DNA from: a bacterium
GTDB lineage: Bacteria > AUK180 > JAQVHJ01
NCBI GenBank assembly: GCA_028696285.1
Contig: JAQVHJ010000010.1
Coordinates: 1 to 14,894 of the forward strand
Reading direction: 5' to 3'
DNA: 14,894 nt
Numbering within the stretch: the stretch's first letter is position 1; every line of letters begins with the position of its first letter. The translations under genes were made by a program, and so were the position numbers. Below, piece by piece: positions 6,547-12,626 of the stretch. The notes under the pieces are model-generated. The model was not told where the DNA came from and searched no databases. It saw nothing but the letters and a program-made list of their open reading frames with translations.

Positions 6547-7692
6547 TTAATCCTCTTTTAATAATTCTTTAATCTGATTATAATAAATTTCTGCAACTGC
6601 TTCAAGTGAAAATTTTTCCTTAGCTCTTTTTATCCCTTCACCTTTTAATCTCTTCAATAACTCAGTATCTTTATTTAATTGAATAAGTCTCTCCCGTAAT
6701 TCTTTCGAATCCTTCTCCCTGAAAATCAACCCGGTCTCACCGATGATATGCGGGATCTCACCGCAGCTGCTCCCGATAACAGCAACTCCTGATGCCATTG
6801 CTTCAACTAATACTCTGCCAAACTGCTCCTTTATCTTTCCGGTAGTATATGTAGGAAGGACCAAAACATCTAAACACTTATAGTACGGTGGCATCTCATA
6901 ATGACTCGGAGATATATACCTTACTCTCGATTCCAACCCCGACTCCTTCACAAGAGAAAGAATCTCTTCTCTATAATCACCGCCTATATCATCTATTATT
7001 AAAGTAAAATCAAAATCAACCTTGCTCAAGGCCTCTATTAAATACTGTACACCTTTCTCTTTGATTAAACGTCCGAAATATGCTATCACTAATCCGTGTA
7101 AATTCAATTTCGCTTTAATCTCTCCCGGACATTCCCCCTGAAAGAATAATTCCGGGTCATATGCCAGCGGGGTGATAGTTATATCACCGGTATATCCCTT
7201 TTGACGGAGAACCGTGATTATCTCATTCCCCCCGGCATTTATCCGGTCCGCGTTCTTGAATACACGCTTTTGAAAAAAACTGAACGGGAATTTATAAACC
7301 TTAAATATATTCTGCCATGAATCAACTATTAAGCGATATCCGAATAACTTCTTGAAAAACACGCAATAGTAAGTAATAAAAGAATAAACATCCTCCTGAA
7401 CTACCACTATATTAAACTTATGTTTCAGAAAAAGAAAAAACAATTTGAACGGGAAAAAATAAAGCGAGGGATGAAATAATAAAACTCCCCACCCCTTAAA
7501 TACCTTGTACTCCTCCCCCTCCAAATTAACTTTTTCAAATCTCTCCTTTTTTTTCAGCTCTGTAAGTTTCCAAAATTGAGGCGCCAAAAGAGTAACTGAT
7601 ACTCCTTCAAAGGTTGAAAGCATTTTATATACCTTTCTATTTATATCCAAAACAAACGCATGATTAATAATAAGAACTTTAATTTTTTTCAT
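6547..7692 (-). CDS. GT4-family glycosyltransferase
   Basis: A 381-residue GT-B fold glycosyltransferase that would move a sugar from a nucleotide donor to a growing surface glycan at the inner face of the cytoplasmic membrane. The C-terminal donor domain shows YFGRLIKEKG (205-214), the EX7E motif E289...E297 in EQFGRVLVEAMASG, and the following SSCGEIPHII (308-317). The N-terminal acceptor domain starts IKVLIINHAF and contains a hydrophobic aromatic stretch at ~70-90 (FHPSLYFFPFKLFFLFL), which may sit against the membrane. Donor and acceptor cannot be read from the sequence. It is the first gene of a cassette with the cytidylyltransferase and the broken dehydratase. The start ATG (7690-7692) has no Shine-Dalgarno sequence and lies about two bases from the predicted transcription start. 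Confidence 0.85.
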   Translation of the reverse strand: MKKIKVLIINHAFVLDINRKVYKMLSTFEGVSVTLLAPQFWKLTELKKKERFEKVNLEGEEYKVFKGWGVLLFHPSLYFFPFKLFFLFLKHKFNIVVVQEDVYSFITYYCVFFKKLFGYRLIVDSWQNIFKVYKFPFSFFQKRVFKNADRINAGGNEIITVLRQKGYTGDITITPLAYDPELFFQGECPGEIKAKLNLHGLVIAYFGRLIKEKGVQYLIEALSKVDFDFTLIIDDIGGDYREEILSLVKESGLESRVRYISPSHYEMPPYYKCLDVLVLPTYTTGKIKEQFGRVLVEAMASGVAVIGSSCGEIPHIIGETGLIFREKDSKELRERLIQLNKDTELLKRLKGEGIKRAKEKFSLEAVAEIYYNQIKELLKED

Positions 7693-7700
7693 GATTTTTT

Positions 7701-7729
7701 ATTTTAACACAGATTAGAAAAAAAGTCAA
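7701..7729 (-). promoter_or_regulatory. Sigma70-like promoter for the glycosyltransferase cassette
   Basis: On the minus strand, TTGACT (7724-7729) and TAAAAT (7701-7706) are 17 bases apart, each five of six to consensus. Transcription should begin near 7694, against an ATG at 7692. This predicts an almost leaderless mRNA, which agrees with the lack of a ribosome-binding site. Confidence 0.65.
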
Positions 7730-7806
7730 TATCACTAAATCAATAATACATTTACCGATTACTCTTCACTTCTTCTTCAAAGTCATAAGTCTCAGTTCGG
7801 CACCCG

Positions 7807-7831
7807 ATTCAAACGACGCTGTCGTTTGAAT
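7807..7831. repeat. Perfect hairpin, 11-base stem, 3-base loop
   Basis: ATTCAAACGAC (7807-7817), loop GCT, and GTCGTTTGAAT (7821-7831). No T-run follows on either side, so it does not look like an intrinsic terminator. Confidence 0.7.
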
Positions 7832-7964
7832 AGAGAGCAGTTATGAGAGAGCAGAGAACAGAAAAATACTTTAGAATTAATGGTCCGGGGGATTATTAAA
7901 TAATAAAATAAAATCTAAAGATTTATTTTTCATAAGAATTATAAACGGTTTTAGTTAAATATCC

Positions 7965-8138
7965 ATATTTTCATTTCCTTCAGGATTTGATGGTAAGTAA
8001 CCCCGGTTATGAATCTGTAAGAGTATCACGTAAGGGTAAGGTTTGCTTCGCAAACGTTATTAAATAAAAGTATTGAATGCTGGTGGTACTCAATTAAGTC
8101 TCAATCTCTATCTCGATCTCAATCTGGTTTATATTTAT
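7965..8138. repeat. Intergenic repeat, copy A (full)
   Basis: The unit runs from ATATTTTCATTTCCTTCAGG, through GTAACCCCGG and CGTAAGGGTAAG, the hairpin GTTTGCTTCGCAAAC (8041-8055), and a TCTCAA/TCTCTA/TCTCGA/TCTCAA hexamer run (8099-8122), to AATCTGGTTTATATTTAT. It is the only well-separated full copy. Confidence 0.75.
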
Positions 8139-8361
8139 CTCTAATCTTCTTAATCCCGTTCATTCTGCGACAAGCGAATCGAAGCCTTCCCGATGTTACA
8201 AGGAAACTATCTAGATTAAATTCCTGTTCCGAGTCTCGTAAAAGTCCCTGTTGATACAGGTTGATCTGTAACCTGTAATCTGTAAAATAAACATTACATA
8301 AATATTATTTTGTTTTGCTTTGATTTATTTGAACTCTGCAATACTCTCTTCTTCATTCATA

Positions 8362-8424
8362 CCCACCGTTGAAATGGTGGGCTAAAACCGTTCTATCCCC
8401 CAAAATTCAACGTTGTTGAATTTT
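8362..8424. repeat. Two adjacent hairpins
   Basis: CCCACC (8362-8367) pairs with GGTGGG (8376-8381) and is followed by CTAAAACC. AAAATTCAAC (8402-8411), loop GTT, pairs with GTTGAATTTT (8415-8424). The second is followed by CAGTTCG, which also occurs just before the hairpin at 7807. This points to a common template for these hairpins with different stem sequences. Confidence 0.6.
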
Positions 8425-8445
8425 CAGTTCGAGTAATCAGTATGA

Positions 8446-8541
8446 GTAGGGTTTGCTTCGCAAACTTTATTTAATGCAAGTATTAAATACTATTGATACT
8501 GAATTAATTCTCTATCTCGATCTCAATCTGGTTTAATATTT
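8446..8541. repeat. Intergenic repeat, copy B (left part missing)
   Basis: It begins at GTAGGGTTTGCTTCGCAAAC (hairpin 8451-8465) and continues through the hexamer run to AATCTGGTTTAATATTT. It abuts copy C directly. Confidence 0.7.
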
Positions 8542-8734
8542 ATATTTTCATTTCCTTCAGGATATGATGGTCAGTAACCCCGGTCATGAATCTGTAAGGG
8601 TAGTGCGTAAGGGTAAGGTTTGCTTCGCAAAAATTATTTAATACAAGCATTGAATCCTGGCGCTACTGAATTAAGTCTCAATCTCTGTCCATGCTATACA
8701 ACCTTGTAGTGTATGGTCGAGCTCGGTCTGATTT
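8542..8734. repeat. Intergenic repeat, copy C
   Basis: This copy resembles A from ATATTTTCATTTCCTTCAGG through the GTTTGCTTCGCAAA hairpin (8618-8631, last pair lost) to TTAAGTCTCAATCTCT. An unrelated stretch (about 8688-8722, ATGCTATACAACCTTGTAGT...) then replaces the hexamer run before GGTCTGATTTATATTTTC. Confidence 0.7.
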
Positions 8735-8790
8735 ATATTTTCTTTCCCTTCAGGATATGATGGTCAGTAACCCCGGTCTTAAGACCGGGG
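8735..8790. repeat. Intergenic repeat, copy D (right part missing), ending in a 20-base palindrome
   Basis: It starts like A and C (ATATTTTCTTTCCCTTCAGG, GATGGTCAGTAACCCCGG) but then closes into the perfect palindrome CCCCGGTCTTAAGACCGGGG at 8771-8790, where A and C have CCCCGGTTATG or CCCCGGTCATG. The palindrome has no T-run after it. Confidence 0.7.
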
Positions 8791-8900
8791 TGGAGAGTGA
8801 GAAAAGACTATCTGCGAAGTTCAGAAAAATAATGTTTATATTTAAATCTCAATGTAATGTTTATAACTCCTAACTCCTGGGCCGGCACCCTATTTATTTC

Positions 8901-8929
8901 TTTACTTTTATCTGCTTTTATGTTATAAT
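8901..8929 (+). promoter_or_regulatory. Sigma70-like promoter with extended -10 for gatE-gatD
   Basis: TTTACT (8901-8906), a 17-base spacer, and TATAAT (8924-8929) preceded by TG at 8921-8922, giving the extended -10 form TGnTATAAT. The start would be near 8936, leaving a leader of about 35 bases that carries GAGGT seven bases before the gatE ATG. This is bacterial signalling in front of archaeal-type genes. I see no archaeal TATA/BRE arrangement that would compete with it. Confidence 0.75.
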
Positions 8930-8970
8930 TTGTTAAATTTTTTAATGTAAATATAACAGAGGTAATTATC

Positions 8971-10878
8971 ATGTCAAAAAATATTGATTTCAATGATCTG
9001 AAGTTTTATCAAAAAATCGGTTTCATGTCCGGTCTTGAAGTCCATCAGCAATTGAAAACGGAGAAGAAACTCTTTTGTCATTGTCCTATTGAATATCTTC
9101 ATAATGAACCGGATGCCAGGATTTTACGGCATATGCGCCCGACTCTCTCGGAAATGGGGACATATGACGGAACCGCATTAATGGAGTTCAAGACAAAAAA
9201 GAATGTAATTTATAACCTGTTCACGAAGGTAAACTGCACATATGAAATGGATGACACCCCGCCTTTCCTTATCAATACTGAAGCTCTTGAAATTGCAGTT
9301 GAGATATGTCTCCTGTTTAATTGCGCCGTTGTTGATGAAATTCATGTAGCGAGAAAGCAATACCTGGACGGGTCCATCCCGACAGGATTTCAGAGAACAC
9401 TTATAATCGGACTTCAGGGATGGATGCCGTATAAAGATCGGAAGATACGCATTCGCCAGATTTCATTGGAAGAAGATTCCTGCAGGGAGATCTCTGATAT
9501 AGGTCATACAATTAACTTTAAAGGAGACCGTTTAGGGATTCCTTTAGTTGAGATAGTAACAGAACCCGACATGAAAACCCCGATTGAAGTAATGGAAGTC
9601 GCGGACCTGATCGGGACTATTTTACGGAAATCAGGCAGAGTCCGCTCCGGAATCGGTGCAACAAGGAAGGATGTGAATGTCGGGGTGCCGGAAGGAACAA
9701 GAATTGAGATTAAGGGTGTTTCAAAATTAAAGTATATACCTGCCCTCACACATTACGAAGCACTGCGTCAAACAAAACTTCTTGAATTGAAGAAGGAGCT
9801 TCAGATTCGAGGGATTAATAAGGATACTTTCAAGTCTATGATACGGAACCTTACCCCTGCAATGAAAAAGAATAAGACAAATTCACTATATTTCAAAAAT
9901 GCACTGAAGGAAAAACTCGAAGTGAAGGCAATCCTTTTAAAGGGTCTTGGCGGATTATTAAACAAGGAGCTCCAGCCCAACTTCACATTTAGCGATGAAA
10001 TCTCCGGGAGAATCCGGGTAATTGCATGTCTTGATAATCTTCCCAACATAATCCACACCGACATGCCTTCAGAAAAGCACCTGGTCCCCGATGCTGAACT
10101 GGACGAGATAAAGAAACTGTTCGGGTTTGAAACGCCGGATGTAATCGTATTTACCTGGGGTGAGAATGCTGATGTTGAAACAGCCTTAAATGAAGTCAAG
10201 CTCCGGATAATTGATGCTATGGACGGAGTCCCGTCTGAAACAAGACAGGCGTTTCCGGATGGTCACACGGATTTCGAAAGAATTCTCCCCGGACCGGAAA
10301 GAATGTATCCCGATACCGACCATCCCGCTCAGCAGATTTCTAAAGAGCTTCTTGATAAGATTAAGAAGAATATCAAAAATACTTATAATGAACTCCATGA
10401 ATTATACCTGAAAAAACTAAAAGTTCCTGAAAAATTGATAAAGCCATTCGTCCTCTCTTCAAGAGAACCATTGATCCGAAAACTTTTAAATTCAAAAACT
10501 GAACCTTCTTTAATAAATGAAATTCTGTTTAACACATTCACTTACCTAAAGCGATGCAGGCTAAATCCCGATAACATTCAGGATACCGAACTTGAATTAT
10601 TATTTGAATCTATCAGGACAGGAGAAATAAATACAAGTGAAGTTAAACAAATTCTAAAAGATGCTTTACAATCAAACATAAAATTATCCGAAATCTTGAA
10701 TAAACTTGAATCACCGGTCGAGTTCAAACAGGTTAAACCCGAGATGGATAAGATTTTAAAAGAGAGCAAAGAAAAGAAACTTTCGCTTCTGTATAAACTA
10801 TTACGTGAGAAGTACCCGGATAAAAGGTTGCCCATTAAGGAGATCAATGAATATCTAAATTCAAAGGCGGGTAAGTAA
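8971..10878 (+). CDS. gatE: Glu-tRNA(Gln) amidotransferase subunit E (archaeal type)
   Basis: A 635-residue cytoplasmic enzyme. With GatD it converts Glu-tRNA(Gln) to Gln-tRNA(Gln): GatE binds the tRNA, phosphorylates the glutamyl group with ATP, and adds ammonia supplied by GatD. Visible motifs are GLEVHQQLKTEKKLFCHCP (21-39, including the zinc-site cysteines), RPTLSEMGTYDGTALMEF (56-73), EMDDTPPF (92-99), VARKQYLDGSIPTGFQRT (126-143), ISLEEDSCRE (164-173) and RLGIPLVEIVTEPDM (187-201). The AspRS-like insert is present, with GVPSETRQAFPDGHTDFERI (419-438) and PGPERMYPDTD (440-450), followed by a helical tail domain. The insert and the length separate it from bacterial GatB (about 480). The start ATG has GAGGT at seven bases. 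The stop is one base from gatD. Published work treats GatDE as archaeal, so transfer into this genome is likely. Confidence 0.95.
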   Translation: MSKNIDFNDLKFYQKIGFMSGLEVHQQLKTEKKLFCHCPIEYLHNEPDARILRHMRPTLSEMGTYDGTALMEFKTKKNVIYNLFTKVNCTYEMDDTPPFLINTEALEIAVEICLLFNCAVVDEIHVARKQYLDGSIPTGFQRTLIIGLQGWMPYKDRKIRIRQISLEEDSCREISDIGHTINFKGDRLGIPLVEIVTEPDMKTPIEVMEVADLIGTILRKSGRVRSGIGATRKDVNVGVPEGTRIEIKGVSKLKYIPALTHYEALRQTKLLELKKELQIRGINKDTFKSMIRNLTPAMKKNKTNSLYFKNALKEKLEVKAILLKGLGGLLNKELQPNFTFSDEISGRIRVIACLDNLPNIIHTDMPSEKHLVPDAELDEIKKLFGFETPDVIVFTWGENADVETALNEVKLRIIDAMDGVPSETRQAFPDGHTDFERILPGPERMYPDTDHPAQQISKELLDKIKKNIKNTYNELHELYLKKLKVPEKLIKPFVLSSREPLIRKLLNSKTEPSLINEILFNTFTYLKRCRLNPDNIQDTELELLFESIRTGEINTSEVKQILKDALQSNIKLSEILNKLESPVEFKQVKPEMDKILKESKEKKLSLLYKLLREKYPDKRLPIKEINEYLNSKAGK

Positions 10879-10879
10879 A

Positions 10880-12268
10880 ATGAATAATACAGATAATTTC
10901 AAAGGCTATAAAGAAGACGTAATTAAAGTTCTCAAGAAATTCAACGCCCGTGTCTGGTCCGACATTGAGATTGAAACAAATAAAGGTACCTTTACCGGGG
11001 TTGTCCTTCCGAGATCCGAGACAGCTCCCGATGGATATCTTGTTGTGAAACTGATTACAGGGTATAACATCGGGATTGATGTTAATAATATTATTAATAT
11101 GAAGGAGACCGGGTTTAAGGAAGCTCATTATAAAATTCCAGAATCCGAATTTCCGGTTGATGAAAATAAACCAAACGTAACCTTGCTTGGAACCGGTGGT
11201 ACCATCGCAAGCAGGCTCGACTACAGGACTGGAGCTGTTATTCCCGCATTCTCTCCCGGGGAATTATACGGAGCCGTTCCGGAACTGGCAGACCTCGCAA
11301 ATCTGAAAACAATCAAGCTTTTTGGTGTATTCAGCGAGAATATGGGACCGGAACAATGGATAACTACCGCTAAAGCAATCGGTGACGAAGTCAGAAACGG
11401 CGTGGCAGGAATCGTAATAGGTCATGGAACAGACACAATGCACCACACTGCAGGGATTCTCTCATTCATGGTTCAAAACTCACCTGTTCCCATTATAATG
11501 GTCGGGTCTCAGAGATCCAGTGACAGGCCGTCGTCAGATGCCGCATTCAATCTCAGATGCGCAGTATATTCCGCGGCGCATGGCGATATAGCTGAAGTAC
11601 TCGTATGCATGTTCGGGCCTACAAGCGAGAAATACAACCTTCTTCACCGAGGAACACGCGTAAGAAAGATGCATTCTTCCACAAGAAATACTTTCAGGAC
11701 AATTGGTGATCTCCCCGTTGCAATGGTAGATCCGGAAAAATTGACTCCGATAAAGACTGATTATAAAAAGAGAAGAAAAGATAAAGACATCAAAATCGAC
11801 ACCGAATATAACGATAGAGTTGCAATGGTCTATTATTACCCTGACATGAAACCCGATATTATAGACTCCTTGATTGATAATGGATATAAAGGGATTATCA
11901 TTGCAGGAACAGGACTTGGTCATGTAAATAAACCGCTATACCCAGCATTAAAACGCGCAAAGGAAAAAGGAATCTCCGTTTTCATGACTGTCCAGACTTT
12001 ATGGGGTTTTGCTCAAATGTATGTCTACGATACAGGACGTGACCTGATGGAACTCGGCGTAGTACCCGCAGGAAATATGCTGCCAGAAGTCGCCTATGTT
12101 AAACTCGGCTGGGTCCTCGGGCATACAACAGACAGGGATAAAGTTGTCGAAATGATGCTGAAACCCGTTGCAGGCGAAATCACCGAACGGGAACCTGAAA
12201 ACGGATACCTCATATTCCAGGGTGGAACTCCCGAAATCTCTGAATTCCTTAAAAAGAACTTCAGATAG
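10880..12268 (+). CDS. gatD: Glu-tRNA(Gln) amidotransferase subunit D (archaeal type, asparaginase-like)
   Basis: A 462-residue partner of GatE that releases ammonia from an amide donor. Residues ~24-72 form the small N-terminal barrel typical of GatD (DIEIETNKGTFTGVVLPRSE). An L-asparaginase-like domain fills ~97-430. The first catalytic threonine is T108 in GTGGTIAS (104-111). The second is T184, with D185, in GHGTDT (181-186). K263 in RVRKMHSS is the likely catalytic lysine. GSQRSSDRPSSDAAFNL (209-225) and IAGTGLGHV (341-349) are also conserved. All key residues are present, and the N-terminal barrel excludes a plain type I asparaginase. The ATG lies one base after the gatE stop, so the two are surely cotranscribed and probably translationally coupled; the local ribosome-binding site is weak. 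It ends in TAG. The gene order is E then D. Confidence 0.95.
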   Translation: MNNTDNFKGYKEDVIKVLKKFNARVWSDIEIETNKGTFTGVVLPRSETAPDGYLVVKLITGYNIGIDVNNIINMKETGFKEAHYKIPESEFPVDENKPNVTLLGTGGTIASRLDYRTGAVIPAFSPGELYGAVPELADLANLKTIKLFGVFSENMGPEQWITTAKAIGDEVRNGVAGIVIGHGTDTMHHTAGILSFMVQNSPVPIIMVGSQRSSDRPSSDAAFNLRCAVYSAAHGDIAEVLVCMFGPTSEKYNLLHRGTRVRKMHSSTRNTFRTIGDLPVAMVDPEKLTPIKTDYKKRRKDKDIKIDTEYNDRVAMVYYYPDMKPDIIDSLIDNGYKGIIIAGTGLGHVNKPLYPALKRAKEKGISVFMTVQTLWGFAQMYVYDTGRDLMELGVVPAGNMLPEVAYVKLGWVLGHTTDRDKVVEMMLKPVAGEITEREPENGYLIFQGGTPEISEFLKKNFR

Positions 12269-12288
12269 AAGGACTTGTGACATTCCTG

Positions 12289-12313
12289 ATTCAAATAACT
12301 CTGTGATTTGAAT
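12289..12313. other. AT-rich hairpin 20 bases after gatD
   Basis: ATTCAAAT (12289-12296) pairs with ATTTGAAT (12306-12313) around a nine-base loop. No T-run follows, so it is at best a weak mRNA 3'-end structure rather than a clear intrinsic terminator. Confidence 0.35.
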
Positions 12314-12375
12314 GGTAAACAGTGAACAATCAACTGTAATCATGAACTGTGAACCGTGATCCTATAACAAAAATT

Positions 12376-12400
12376 GTAGGGGCGAACGGCGTTCGCCCGT
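12376..12400. repeat. REP-like GC-rich hairpin
   Basis: GGGCGAAC (12380-12387), loop GGC, GTTCGCCC (12391-12398), preceded by TGTAGG. It stands out as GC-rich in an AT-rich region. Sequences of the form TGTAGGGGCGAAC...GTTCGCCC are common dispersed palindromes in many bacteria and are often linked to small REP-associated transposases. No such transposase gene is in the window. Confidence 0.65.
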
Positions 12401-12479
12401 ATTGCATGAATAAAATACATCGTAAGATCAAAACATATAAACCGTGATTTGTGATTCGGAATATTGATTAATGACAATT

Positions 12480-12560
12480 ACCATTCACCGTTGACCATTA
12501 ACCATTTACCGTTTACCGTTCACCGTTTACCGTTCACCGTTCACCGTTCACCGTTCACCG
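12480..12560. repeat. Heptamer tandem tract, 11 units of ACC(A/G)TTN
   Basis: Eleven complete 7-base units lie end to end (12480-12556), followed by ACCG. The right-hand half is nearly uniform ACCGTTC; the left half is more varied. There are no spacers, so this is not a CRISPR array. Shorter period-7 traces occur nearby, for example TGAACTG/TGAACCG/TGATCCT around 12345-12364. Confidence 0.85.
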
Positions 12561-12624
12561 AAAGTGAGATTGCTTCAGTCGCTACACTCCATCGCAATGA
12601 CTAATTACGTTATTTGGTTTGCGG
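12557..12624. repeat. GATTGC element, copy 2, joined to the heptamer tract
   Basis: ACCGAAAGTGAGATTGCTTC, a variable middle, then TCGCAATGACTAATTACGTT and ATTTGGTTTGC closely match 4298-4369. The middle (AGTCGCTACACTCCA) differs from copy 1. It ends three bases before the stop codon (12627-12629) of the opposing gene. The rest of 12269-12626 holds no gene. Confidence 0.75.
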
Positions 12625-12626
12625 AT

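Larger units (their letters stand above)
7730..8900. other. Gene-free, repeat-rich intergenic region between divergent units
   Basis: I find no credible gene here on either strand. A 60-codon frame at 8691-8873 runs through repeat sequence and has no family resemblance. The region holds four copies or part-copies of a dispersed repeat, several hairpins, a TCTCNA hexamer run (8099-8122) and a three-unit heptamer tract (TCTGTAA, CCTGTAA, TCTGTAA at 8265-8285). A GGCACCC motif occurs at 7799-7805 and again at 8884-8890. The second follows a TAACTCC double heptamer. Confidence 0.7.

Noticed and set aside
8771..8790. Operator or terminator for gatE
   Set aside because: The perfect palindrome is over 100 bases upstream of the promoter and sits at the end of a repeat copy. 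No T-run follows.
8691..8873. Small 60-codon plus-strand gene
   Set aside because: It runs through repeat copies C and D and the 20-base palindrome, with no ribosome-binding site or recognisable protein.
9801..10199. 132-codon frame antisense to gatE
   Set aside because: It lies wholly inside a confidently identified gene and shows no family features. It is a shadow frame.
8971..10878. Bacterial GatB
   Set aside because: The length (635) and the AspRS-like insert with PGPERMYPDTD are GatE features. GatB is about 480 residues and lacks the insert.
12376..12400. Intrinsic terminator after gatD
   Set aside because: The hairpin is strong but has no T-run on either strand, so a REP-type palindrome fits better.
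12480..12560. CRISPR-like array
   Set aside because: The units are 7 bases long and contiguous, with no spacers, so this is a simple tandem repeat.
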